DNA of 64,000 nt from CAWGGS01 sp963822095. GTDB taxonomy: Bacteria; Desulfobacterota; Desulfobulbia; Desulfobulbales; Desulfocapsaceae. This document shows, in pieces, positions 33,740 to 41,671 of this stretch. Both the position numbers and the translations under genes were made by a program. Location: assembly GCA_963822095.1 (NCBI GenBank), contig CAWGGS010000015.1:85892-149891 (forward strand). Direction: 5' to 3'. Under the pieces are notes generated by a model. That model did no database searches. It was not told the origin of the DNA and saw only the letters and a program-made list of their open reading frames with translations. The stretch's first letter is position 1. Each line of letters opens with the position of its first letter.

Positions 33740-34126
33740 TCAGGCAGCTTTGATTTCTATCTGTCTCGGTTTGGCTGCCTCGGATTTCGGTAGGTGGAGA
33801 TTCAAAACACCGTCTTTTAGCTCAGCTACGATTTTCTCAATATCGATAGTCTGCGGAACCGAAAACGTACGCTGGTACTCCACGTCGCCAAACTCTTCCC
33901 ACTGGGCAGAGCCCTTGGACTCGAATTTCCTGATCCCTCCGAGTGAGAGTTTCCCATTGTCAATGTTGATACTGATATTTTTTTTCTCTACCCCCGGCAT
34001 ATCCGCTCGCAGCAGGATTTCCTCATCGTTCTCATAAATATCAACGAGAGGAACTACTGCAGGGATTTCTCGGCTTCGTTCGGGCATGGATTGGTCTTTT
34101 TTTACAACGTCAGTTCTCTCGCTCAT
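33740..34126 (-). CDS. hsp20: Hsp20/alpha-crystallin small heat-shock protein (second of three)
   Basis: A 128-residue protein consisting of a short arm and an alpha-crystallin domain (about 32-128, PLVDIYENDEEILLRADMPGVEKKNI … LKDGVLNLHLPKSEAAKPRQIEIK). It is of the short class with a brief N-terminal arm. ATG 34126 is chosen because GGAGG is seven bases upstream; the longer reading would add 13 residues and overlap the leader. It lies 40 bp after the first Hsp20 gene and belongs to the same transcript. The C-terminus ends without the usual IxI tail apart from IEIK. Confidence 0.94.
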   Translation of the reverse strand: MSERTDVVKKDQSMPERSREIPAVVPLVDIYENDEEILLRADMPGVEKKNISINIDNGKLSLGGIRKFESKGSAQWEEFGDVEYQRTFSVPQTIDIEKIVAELKDGVLNLHLPKSEAAKPRQIEIKAA

Positions 34127-34166
34127 AACAATTCCTCCATCGTATATGATTTTCTCCCCAGGCACC

Positions 34167-34610
34167 TTAAGTGATGGTTATCTGTTTCGGTTTAGCAGCT
34201 TCTAATTTAGAAAGGGTCAGTGTTAGCACACCATTGGTCAGCTGTGCTCCTACCTTGCCTGTGTCCACATCAGAGGGCAGAGTGAAACTTCGTGTAAAGC
34301 TTGTTGTTCCACGCTCCACCCGGTGAGACGAATATCCTTCCGGTGCATCGGATTTCCGAGAACCGCTGATCTCAAGGTAATTTCCCTGTACCTTTACATT
34401 GAGGGCATCTTTTTCTACCCCAGGAACTTCCACCTTCATCTCCAGGGAATCTCCAAGATCGTAGAGATTGGTTCTGGGTCCACCTTGGGTCACAGCCCAG
34501 GCCGGAATGGCCGATGATCCGCCATACTCAGGGAACAATCTGTTCATCCTGTTATGAAGCAGATCCATGGTTTGAAACATACGATCAATGTCACTCCATC
34601 TCGTCCACAT
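34167..34610 (-). CDS. hsp20: Hsp20/alpha-crystallin small heat-shock protein (first of three)
   Basis: A 147-residue protein. The arm (MWTRWSDIDRMFQTMDLLHNRMNRLFPEYG) leads to an alpha-crystallin domain (about 45-147, NLYDLGDSLEMKVEVPGVEKDALNVKV … LTNGVLTLTLSKLEAAKPKQITIT). Its C-terminus closely matches that of the second gene (AAKPxQI), suggesting tandem duplication. GGAGGTAGACT precedes the ATG. It is the first gene of the Hsp20 cluster and faces the putative ribbon-helix-helix regulator across 200 AT-rich bases that should hold both promoters. I see no convincing sigma32-type site. Confidence 0.94.
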   Translation of the reverse strand: MWTRWSDIDRMFQTMDLLHNRMNRLFPEYGGSSAIPAWAVTQGGPRTNLYDLGDSLEMKVEVPGVEKDALNVKVQGNYLEISGSRKSDAPEGYSSHRVERGTTSFTRSFTLPSDVDTGKVGAQLTNGVLTLTLSKLEAAKPKQITIT

Positions 34611-34761
34611 AGTCTACCTCCATTTTTTTATTCTTCATAAATAGGCCGGTTGAGACCGGCTCCCTTATCATGTACCTGGAAAATAATTACGAAATTATTG
34701 ATGTCAATAATAGGAAGAGATATTTTAGTAACTTTTGTATAAATTACTATTAACATATGAA

Positions 34762-34790
34762 TTGACAAAGTAATTTTTTCTGATTAATTT
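34762..34790 (+). promoter_or_regulatory. Possible sigma70-type promoter
   Basis: TTGACA (34762-34767) is followed after 17 bases by TAATTT (34785-34790), just upstream of the AAGGAGGTG ribosome site of the gene at 34811. The -35 is perfect and the -10 weak. The TSS would fall about 15 bases before the start codon. Confidence 0.35.
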
Positions 34791-34810
34791 TGTTTGCAAG
34801 GAGGTGATTT

Positions 34811-35434
34811 ATGGGCAGGACCAAGAGTTTTTCACATTATGATCTAAGGATAAGCATATCTGCTGAAGAGCTTCAAGGAAAGCAGTCTGTGAGAGCGACT
34901 TTTCGGTTGCCTGATCATATAATCAAATTATTGAATGTCGTCGCCTTTCAGCTAGGCCTTAAACAGAAATCCCTATTTGATCAGCTTATCGAAGATGAAG
35001 AGACTGTTAAAGAGATTGCCGAGAGGATGCTTGAACAAGATACGCAAACAGATCTCGGCCATCGGCGGCAAAAAACGTATGTTCTCAATAGAAGGTCATT
35101 GGAAATCATTGAGAAGCTATCAAAAAAAATGAATATCTCAAGAGATTTTATTGTGGAAATTTCCATTCAAAGATTGCTGCCGGTTTTAAAGGCAGAAAAG
35201 GAGAAATATAAAAATAGATCAATAATCTATAAAGATATGGAACATTACCTTGAACAAGGGAAAAAACTATTTGAAAAAGCCGAACATCTCCTTGGCGCAG
35301 GAGATGCCACCTGTGAGATGATAAAACCCAGCATCGATATGAATGAACGAAATTTGGATAAATTGAGACGCATGATTGAAAGAAGCAAGGCAATGGAAGT
35401 GCTTGAAATTGAAAATACAGGTAAAATCAATTGA
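34811..35434 (+). CDS. Putative double ribbon-helix-helix DNA-binding protein
   Basis: A 207-residue protein that I do not recognise as a named family. Two segments each look like an RHH/CopG-type unit, a short strand followed by two helices: VRATFRLPDHIIKLLNVVAFQLGLKQKSLFDQLI (about 28-61) and QKTYVLNRRSLEIIEKLSKKMNISRDFIVEISIQRL (about 88-123). A charged, probably helical tail follows (about 125-205, rich in Lys and Glu). Two RHH units in one chain could bind a palindromic operator as a pseudo-dimer. The divergent position next to Hsp20 genes and upstream of DnaJ genes suggests a heat-shock or envelope-stress regulator, which is inference. AAGGAGGTG precedes the ATG. Confidence 0.6.
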   Translation: MGRTKSFSHYDLRISISAEELQGKQSVRATFRLPDHIIKLLNVVAFQLGLKQKSLFDQLIEDEETVKEIAERMLEQDTQTDLGHRRQKTYVLNRRSLEIIEKLSKKMNISRDFIVEISIQRLLPVLKAEKEKYKNRSIIYKDMEHYLEQGKKLFEKAEHLLGAGDATCEMIKPSIDMNERNLDKLRRMIERSKAMEVLEIENTGKIN

Positions 35435-35606
35435 TTGTAAATGAAAATTCGAAAGAGTAACGTACTAAACGATACGGTTGGACCTATTTCAAAAGGCCCT
35501 GCGACTACATGAGAGAGAATACGGGATGTCTGCAACTTAGGAATTGAGAGAAGGGTGATGAATTGCTCTTATGATGAGTAAAAATTTTCACTGAACAAAA
35601 ATCAAT

Positions 35607-36611
35607 ATGGAGTTTCAGGATTATTATAAAATTTTAGGTGTTGCCAAGAATTCATCCCAGGATGAGATTCATCGTGCTTACAGAAAGCTTGCGCGCAAAT
35701 ACCATCCTGATGTCAATAAAGACAAGAGTACGGTAGAACGGTTTAAAAAGATCAATGAAGCAAATGAGGTTCTAAAGGATCCGGAGAAACGTAAACTCTA
35801 CGATGCCTACGGTAAGGATTGGCAACATGGTGGTCAGCAGCAAGAGCACTGGCAAGACAATTTTTCCAAAAGAGCGGGGTCGAAAGGGAAGGGGAGAACT
35901 TTCCGTTTCAGCAGTGACGGTTCATTTGGGGAGGCAGGTAATCTCAGTGAGTTTTTCAACAGCTTTTTCGGTCAAAGTTTTGACCATAGGCAACAAGAAG
36001 ACGGTTTTTCCACTGATGACATGCCAGGTAGGAAACATCAGGCCGAATTGACTGTATCGCTCTCGGATGTCTGTCACGGAGCCACAAAGACGATTTCTTT
36101 CCAGACCTATGAAGCAGACAATATTGGCCAGATCAGGCCGGTAACAAAAACATTGCAGGTAAAGATACCTAAGGGAATCACCGATGGAGGAATTATCCGT
36201 CTTGCCGGTCAGGGACAGAAGAACCAAGATTACAGAACTCCGAGCGACCTGCTTCTCCGTATCAACATCGCCACGGACCCAAGATTTAAAATCGACGGAC
36301 ACGACCTCCATACAGTTGTCGCAATTTCCCCCTGGGAAGCTGCTTTGGGAACCAAGATTCCGATCCAAACAATTGACGGCAACGTTTCGCTTACCGTTCC
36401 AAAAGGATCTCAAAATGGTAAAAAACTTCGTCTACGAGGAAAAGGTATTCCCAGACGTAAAGGGATTCCAGGGGATATCATCGTCGAGCTTGAGGTTACA
36501 ATGCCGGAACATTTAAACGATGAGGAGGAGAAGTTATTTAAAGAGATAGCAAAGAAATCGAGATTCAATCCTCGTGAAACGTCTAAGCAAAAGGCTGGGA
36601 GTTATGTCTGA
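35607..36611 (+). CDS. cbpA: DnaJ-family co-chaperone, CbpA type
   Basis: A 334-residue Hsp40. The J domain (about 1-70) contains HPD in YHPDVNKDKS, required to stimulate DnaK ATPase. A Gly/Phe-containing linker follows (about 75-135), then the C-terminal substrate-binding domain (about 145-315) with VTKTLQVKIPKGITDGGIIRLAGQG and KLRLRGKGIPRRKG. There is no zinc finger, as in CbpA. A CbpM-like gene follows after 28 bp, the classic cbpA-cbpM order. No clear ribosome site precedes this ATG, so initiation may be weak or the start may differ. Confidence 0.93.
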   Translation: MEFQDYYKILGVAKNSSQDEIHRAYRKLARKYHPDVNKDKSTVERFKKINEANEVLKDPEKRKLYDAYGKDWQHGGQQQEHWQDNFSKRAGSKGKGRTFRFSSDGSFGEAGNLSEFFNSFFGQSFDHRQQEDGFSTDDMPGRKHQAELTVSLSDVCHGATKTISFQTYEADNIGQIRPVTKTLQVKIPKGITDGGIIRLAGQGQKNQDYRTPSDLLLRINIATDPRFKIDGHDLHTVVAISPWEAALGTKIPIQTIDGNVSLTVPKGSQNGKKLRLRGKGIPRRKGIPGDIIVELEVTMPEHLNDEEEKLFKEIAKKSRFNPRETSKQKAGSYV

Positions 36612-36639
36612 TAGAGCGAGAGTAATTTACACGTAATAG

Positions 36640-36924
36640 GACAAACGGGAACTGCTGAATATACATGACCGTAGTCAGTTTGCCGCTATTCAACCTGTTC
36701 TGATACGGAAATTATTCGGGCTGGGATTGATAGACTCCCAACGAGTGACTCCTGATCTCCTCTTTGAAGATGCCGGTATTGATCGAATTGATAAAATATT
36801 GCGGCTGAAGAACGACCTTGGTGTCAATTTCGCTGGCTGTGATCTTGTTTTGGATTTGCTTGAGAAAATAGAGGATTTGGAAAAGAAACTTCCTTACTAT
36901 GAAATGACATATCACAAACGATAG
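36640..36924 (+). CDS. cbpM: CbpM-like chaperone modulator, non-AUG start
   Basis: Open frame of up to 94 residues just after cbpA. LIRKLFGLGLIDSQ, FEDAGIDRIDKILRLKNDLGVNFAGCDLVLDLLEKIEDLEKKL matches the CbpM/MerR-like pattern: a helix-turn-helix half, an RxxRLRxDLG-type segment, and a helical coil ending in E/L heptads. CbpM binds the CbpA J domain and inhibits it. No ATG or GTG gives the whole domain. CTG at 36652 or 36655 with an upstream AGGA is possible, while TTG 36727 would drop the first helix. The gene may therefore have lost its original start. The coordinates mark the open frame, not a proven start. Confidence 0.72.
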   Translation, partial: DKRELLNIHDRSQFAAIQPVLIRKLFGLGLIDSQRVTPDLLFEDAGIDRIDKILRLKNDLGVNFAGCDLVLDLLEKIEDLEKKLPYYEMTYHKR

Positions 36925-36989
36925 TTGTTATGCCCTTCAGGATATTACGGGTTTATATTCCACACTCATAATTTTCAGGAGGATCTGAA

Positions 36990-37703
36990 ATGCCCAAAAA
37001 CTACTATATCATTTTAGGAATATCTTCAACTTCGTCACAGGATGAAATCAAGTCGGCATACCGCCGGCTGGCAAAGGAATTTCACCCTGATCACTATGGG
37101 CAAAGCTCGCCCTTTCTCAATATTCAGGAAGCGTATTCGGTTCTCAGCGACCCGGTTCGACGTAGAAGTTATGATACTAACCTGCTGGAAAACCGGCAAC
37201 CTCGAGGTAGATCTGAACATTTTGAACCATTAAAGGAATCTCCCTATCGCGGGGAAGTTGAGCCGCTCATACCCGAAAAAGGGCAGGGAGGGAGCGGCAG
37301 TGCCTCTTTGCTGCAGTCTTTCCATACGTACCGGTCGTCATTAGATTCCTTGTTCGATCGGTGGTTCAGCAATTTTTCCGAAAAAAGCCCCTCAAAAGGA
37401 GAACGGCTCGAAAATTTAACCGTTGTCATCACACTACCTCCTGACCAGGCGTTTCGAGGGGGGCATGTTCGTTTGACTGTACCGTCTCGCCGGCAGTGCC
37501 CTGGTTGTAGTGGAAGAGGCGGAGTAGGCGCATATGAATGCTTCCGGTGCAACGGTCAGGGAGTGCTCAGCGGTGAGTTCCCTATTATTATCAGCTATCC
37601 TCCAGGTATATCGGACAATCATACCGTTAAACTGTCTCTGGAGCGCTTCGGAATTCGAAACCTTTACCTGACAGCAACGTTCAGGATAGGTGAAATGGGT
37701 TAA
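36990..37703 (+). CDS. DnaJ-like protein with half zinc finger
   Basis: A 237-residue protein. The J domain (about 1-68) has HPD in FHPDHYGQ. A linker of about 70 residues follows, then a C-terminal region with only two CxxCxGxG repeats (CPGCSGRG and CFRCNGQG) instead of the four of DnaJ. A short beta region ends at FRIGEMG, where a normal DnaJ would continue for another 100 residues or more. It may be a reduced DnaJ paralogue or a 3'-shortened gene. AGGAGG precedes the ATG. It is the last gene of the chaperone cluster. Confidence 0.85.
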   Translation: MPKNYYIILGISSTSSQDEIKSAYRRLAKEFHPDHYGQSSPFLNIQEAYSVLSDPVRRRSYDTNLLENRQPRGRSEHFEPLKESPYRGEVEPLIPEKGQGGSGSASLLQSFHTYRSSLDSLFDRWFSNFSEKSPSKGERLENLTVVITLPPDQAFRGGHVRLTVPSRRQCPGCSGRGGVGAYECFRCNGQGVLSGEFPIIISYPPGISDNHTVKLSLERFGIRNLYLTATFRIGEMG

Positions 37704-37886
37704 TACTTTCCATCAGGAATCATCTCATGCCAACAGGCGGCATAAAGGCTATCTCAAAGAGTCAGGAAGTTACTTATAGTCGGGATTTATCTCCATCGTA
37801 TATTCCATTCAGAGTCGGTAGAAAACTTGGTTAAATAAACGGAGCCACTGCTCTCTTGAAAAAACAAGAACCCTGATCAACTCATT

Positions 37887-37961
37887 TGGTGGGCGATACA
37901 GGATTTGAACCTGTGACTTCCACTGTGTGAAGGTGGCACTCTCACACTGACATAATCGTCC
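37887..37961 (-). tRNA. Degenerate tRNA-Val (CAC), probable pseudogene
   Basis: A 75-base tRNA shape with encoded CCA at 37887-37889. The T arm ACAGG-TTCAAAT-CCTGT is perfect, and the anticodon loop TTCACAC gives CAC (valine). The 5' half is damaged. The acceptor GGACGAT pairs with ATCGCCC except at position 3. The D stem TGTC/GAGT has two mismatches, the D loop lacks the conserved GG, and the anticodon stem has a C-A mismatch at its base. It is probably a decayed or partial copy, perhaps left by recombination at a tRNA. It is not adjacent to any other tRNA. Confidence 0.62.
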
Positions 37962-38575
37962 TGGGAGGTGCCTGAAAATATAGAGGAGGATTATACGTTA
38001 AATCAAGCAATTTCTCAGTTGGTGTCATCCCGAAAAGGCATTGTAAAGGGATTCAGGACCACTCAGTGAAAAACCAAAGGTTGAGAATATCTCTCTTGTT
38101 ATGAGTTAGGTTCCTGCTGTTGTCTAATTCAAAGACGGAATATTTTAACCTTCGAATGTGGTGTGAAAATAGAACATCTGTGTCTGTAACAATAATAATT
38201 GGCCCATTTTCCAAAGGAACCACTAAAAATAACTCGCGGGCTTGCAACAGCAAGTACCATTGGGTTATCCTTTTTGTGTAGAAAAAGTTGCTATCGCATT
38301 ACCAAACGCACCTTTTTTCTCCGACCACCATTAAAGAGTTCGGACTTACCCAGACATTTCATGCAGAGGCCCCGACCTTTGGATGAGTTTTTAAGTTTCT
38401 GGAATATGAGGTGGTGCCTCAATACGGGTTTCTGGCGGATCGATAATTTTGCCATTACATGGAAACAGAGAGAGGAATTTGCAGTGAGAATTGCTGGTCA
38501 CATAGAAAAAAACTTAAAAACAAAAATATTTTCTGAAACAACATCAACACTTACTTTGGGTACGAGAGTTGATCA
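37962..38575. other. Intergenic region, no supported gene
   Basis: AT-rich, 614 bases. Short open frames on both strands lack ribosome sites and recognisable content. I see no clear repeat or terminator. Confidence 0.4.
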
Positions 38576-41017
38576 ATGTCGCAACGAACAATTAAGTATA
38601 AAAAAAGTTTAAACAAACATTTTTTTCAAGATTCCCACATTGTTTTTCTGGGTCTCTTGCTGAACCTATTTTTAATCTCCACCGCTTCTGCTCAATCACC
38701 TCAACATTCAAAACTTGTTTTTCTGGGAAACAAAAATCTCGCTCCGGTAGTCTATTTGGATCACGGCGTCCCGTCAGGGATTGTCGTTGACATTGTACGT
38801 GCGCTCGCAAAACACATACCACAACCCATTGAAATCATAGCAATGGATTGGTCGGAAGCTCAGAAGCTTGTTGCCAGGGGGGAGGCTGATGCCCTCATTC
38901 AGATAAATCCGACGGAAGAGCGTAAAAAAATTTACGATTTTTCAGATACATTGCTTGTTTCTCAATTTTCAATCTTTACCACTTCACATCAAGTTGGAAT
39001 ATCAGGTACCTCAAGTCTTCACGGCTTACGAGTCGGAGTCGAAGCAGGCGGTCTGCCCAAAATGGTGTTGGAAAAAAAACCTCTTATACAATTAGTTATT
39101 ATCCCCAATTTTATTGATGGATTCAAATCACTGCGTGAAAACACTCTTGATGCCGTGGTTGTCGACTACCTGGTTGGATCCTATATCCTTGCTGAAAGTA
39201 AGATTCGAAATATCAAGGTAACCGGAGTGCCTATTGCCATTTCCTCCTCTGCCATTGCGGTGAAAAAAGGAAATTTGGCCCTGCTTGACAACATCAATTC
39301 CGCCCTGCGAATCATTAAGACTGACGGTACCTATCGGGGTATTCTCGACAAATGGAAGCCAACCGAAGGTGTTTTTTATTCTCGGGAGCAGATTACTCAC
39401 TTTGTCTATTTAGCAGTGATATTATTTTTTCTCATAGTGGTCTTGGTTGCAGTCATATGGTTGGTATCGTTGAAAACGGAGTTGACCAACAGAAAGGTTG
39501 TCGAAGGGAAACTGAGGGTACAGTATTCAACCTTACGCAGCATCATCGACAGCACGAATGCGCTCATTTTTTCTGTGGATAGGCAATATCGTTACACCAG
39601 TTTTAATCGAGGACATGCCATCGCAATGCAAATCCTCTACGGAGCTGAAATCAAGCAAGGCCGGAGTATTTTGGAATATATGACAGTCCCTGAGGACCGG
39701 GAAATTGCCAGGCGTAATATTGACCGGGCGTTGACCGGCGAACACCTCGTGGAAGACGCTTATTCGGGGGGAGAACCTCGGTCGCGGCGCTATTTCCATG
39801 TATCGCACAGTCCCATCAAAACCACAAGAGATGCGATCATTGGGGCTGCGGTTCTAGCCCAGGATATCACCGAGCGGAAACGTGCAGAGGATTCGCTTGG
39901 CCGTTTAAATCGCGAACTGCAGGCGATCAGCAACTGCAACAAGGTTCTCATTCGTTCTCAAGACGAGCAGAGCTTGCTCAATGAGATTTGTCGCATCATT
40001 TGTGACGAGGCCGGCTACTGCTTGGCTTGGGTCGGATATGCCGAACATGACGATGCCAAATCCGTACGTCCCGTAGCATGGGCCGGAAAGGAGGAGGGGT
40101 ATCTCACAGTTGCCGACATCAGCTGGGCTGATACGAAACGTGGGTGTGGTCCGACTGGTACCGCCATCAGCACTGGCGAAAGCAGTTGCATTCAGGATTT
40201 CTCGGCTGATCCTCTGGCGGCCCCCTGGCGCGAACAGGCTTTGCAGCGTGGCTATCGCTCCAATATCGCCCTTCCTTTGAAGGACGGAAGCACCAAAACA
40301 TTTGGTGCACTCACTATCTACTCCGTGGAGCCAAATTCCTTCACCGCTGACGAAACACACCTCCTGGAACAACTGGCGGCAGATCTGGCGTTCGGTATAA
40401 CTGTCCTGCACACTCGAACCGAACGCCGGCAGATGGAGCAGGCGCTGATAGTCAGGGAGCAGGAGTATCGTACTCTGGTGGAAAATATTCCCGACCTGAT
40501 TGTTCGATATGATACAGATCTGCGCAGGATTTATGTGAACCCCGCTTGGGAAAAGGCAAGCGGCTTCACTTCCGGTAAGGTAATCAATATGAAAGGAGTT
40601 GATCTTTTAAAAGATATCAATCTCGATACCAATCTGAAGCATGCGGCGCTGCTTCAAAATGTGCTGAAAACCGGAACGCTTCAGAAAACAAACCTTACCT
40701 GGATAAATGCCCATGGAGTGACGCTGCATCTGTCTTACATATTAGTACCGGAATACGACGCGTGTGGGAAGGTAACCAGCGTGTTGTCTGTCGGCCACGA
40801 TATTACCGAGCTCAAGCGGGCGGAGGAGGAGGCAAGCCGATTTAATAAGGAACTGGAACAGCGAGTGAAGTGGAGGACGTCCGAACTGGAACAAAGAAAT
40901 GCGCAACTCGATAAGATGAACCGGCTCTTTATCGGCAGGGAGCTGCGAATGAAAGAGTTGAAAGAAAAAATTGCCCAACTTGAAGACCATACAAACCGAA
41001 AAATTATCAATTCCTGA
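38576..41017 (+). CDS. Solute-binding sensor protein with PAS-GAF-PAS, transmitter missing
   Basis: An 813-residue protein. A signal peptide (about 1-40, LLLNLFLISTASAQ) is followed by a type-3 solute-binding domain (about 48-265; LVFLGNKNLAPVVYLDHGVPSGIVVDIVRAL, GEADALIQINPTEERKKIYDFSD). One transmembrane helix (about 276-300) leads to a PAS domain (about 320-440), a GAF domain (about 455-610), a second PAS (about 625-745) and a coiled end. There is no HisKA or HATPase. A vestige of a kinase 3' end lies directly downstream (41014-41091), so the transmitter was probably deleted. The remaining protein could still sense an amino-acid-like ligand and act on a partner. The ATG has only a weak GAGAG site. 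Confidence 0.88.
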   Translation: MSQRTIKYKKSLNKHFFQDSHIVFLGLLLNLFLISTASAQSPQHSKLVFLGNKNLAPVVYLDHGVPSGIVVDIVRALAKHIPQPIEIIAMDWSEAQKLVARGEADALIQINPTEERKKIYDFSDTLLVSQFSIFTTSHQVGISGTSSLHGLRVGVEAGGLPKMVLEKKPLIQLVIIPNFIDGFKSLRENTLDAVVVDYLVGSYILAESKIRNIKVTGVPIAISSSAIAVKKGNLALLDNINSALRIIKTDGTYRGILDKWKPTEGVFYSREQITHFVYLAVILFFLIVVLVAVIWLVSLKTELTNRKVVEGKLRVQYSTLRSIIDSTNALIFSVDRQYRYTSFNRGHAIAMQILYGAEIKQGRSILEYMTVPEDREIARRNIDRALTGEHLVEDAYSGGEPRSRRYFHVSHSPIKTTRDAIIGAAVLAQDITERKRAEDSLGRLNRELQAISNCNKVLIRSQDEQSLLNEICRIICDEAGYCLAWVGYAEHDDAKSVRPVAWAGKEEGYLTVADISWADTKRGCGPTGTAISTGESSCIQDFSADPLAAPWREQALQRGYRSNIALPLKDGSTKTFGALTIYSVEPNSFTADETHLLEQLAADLAFGITVLHTRTERRQMEQALIVREQEYRTLVENIPDLIVRYDTDLRRIYVNPAWEKASGFTSGKVINMKGVDLLKDINLDTNLKHAALLQNVLKTGTLQKTNLTWINAHGVTLHLSYILVPEYDACGKVTSVLSVGHDITELKRAEEEASRFNKELEQRVKWRTSELEQRNAQLDKMNRLFIGRELRMKELKEKIAQLEDHTNRKIINS

Positions 41018-41091
41018 AAGGTGAAATACTTGTTGCAGGTACCTATGGTACGGACAGCCCGTTCACCATGCGTGTGCCTACAGATGCATAA
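41014..41091 (+). pseudogene. Vestigial 3' end of a histidine kinase gene
   Basis: Twenty-five codons reading LKGEILVAGTYGTDSPFTMRVPTDA and a stop correspond to the last residues of the kinases ending at 46923, 52356 and 55970 (LKGDILVTSTSGAGSRFTMCVP). The downstream linker ACGGAGGGATCAATG also matches that after the kinase ending at 55970. The frame overlaps the stop of the sensor gene but has no start. It marks the far side of a deletion that removed a transmitter module. Confidence 0.75.
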
Positions 41092-41102
41092 CGGAGGGAT
41101 CA

Positions 41103-41474
41103 ATGCGCACCGTACTCGTTATTGAAGACAATCAAGACAATTTGAAGATTATAACCTATGCTCTCCAGCGGGCCGGTTATACAGTGATTGCCGCTGAATC
41201 AGGAGAGAAAGGCTTCGAGCTGGCGCTTAAGGAAAGGCCGTTCTTTATTTTGATGGATATAAATCTTCCCGGCATGGACGGTCTGGAAACCACGAAACGA
41301 ATACGATCATCCGAAGCCGATGGCAGCATCCCGATCATCGCCATTACCTCCTATGCCATGAGCGGCGACCGGGAGCGAATCCTTGCCGCGGGCTGTAACG
41401 GATATTTCGAAAAGCCGATCGACCCGATAACCATCATCGAGCAGATTCATACGATTCTAGGTAAAATGGCATGA
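41103..41474 (+). CDS. Single-domain response regulator (CheY-like receiver)
   Basis: A 123-residue receiver: acidic pocket E8/D9, phosphoacceptor D52 in ILMDINLPGMDG, the conserved T/S in AITSYAM, and K in FEKPIDP. No output domain, so it would act by protein contact or as a phosphorelay intermediate. CGGAGGG precedes the ATG. It is about 87% identical by eye to the receiver at 55982-56353, whose gene likewise follows a kinase. The kinase in front of this copy has been lost. Confidence 0.95.
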   Translation: MRTVLVIEDNQDNLKIITYALQRAGYTVIAAESGEKGFELALKERPFFILMDINLPGMDGLETTKRIRSSEADGSIPIIAITSYAMSGDRERILAAGCNGYFEKPIDPITIIEQIHTILGKMA

Positions 41475-41671
41475 TAAATAGAACATGACACTGATAGATG
41501 GAAGGTGAAAGAGGAGTTGAAGGTCAAATCCGGATGGCTGGGAAATAGAGAAGCCCGACGGATACTGACCCCGCGAAATCCTGAAACTCCAAGGTATTCA
41601 ATCCGTCGACGTTACCGGGTAACCGGCAACGTGCTTGCTTTTGGTGAATGATCTTCTGCAGGAGGCTTCAT

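Noticed and set aside
38199..38612. Plus-strand open frame of 137 codons before the solute-binding sensor
   Set aside because: TTG start without a ribosome site, random-looking composition, and overlap with the real gene's start.
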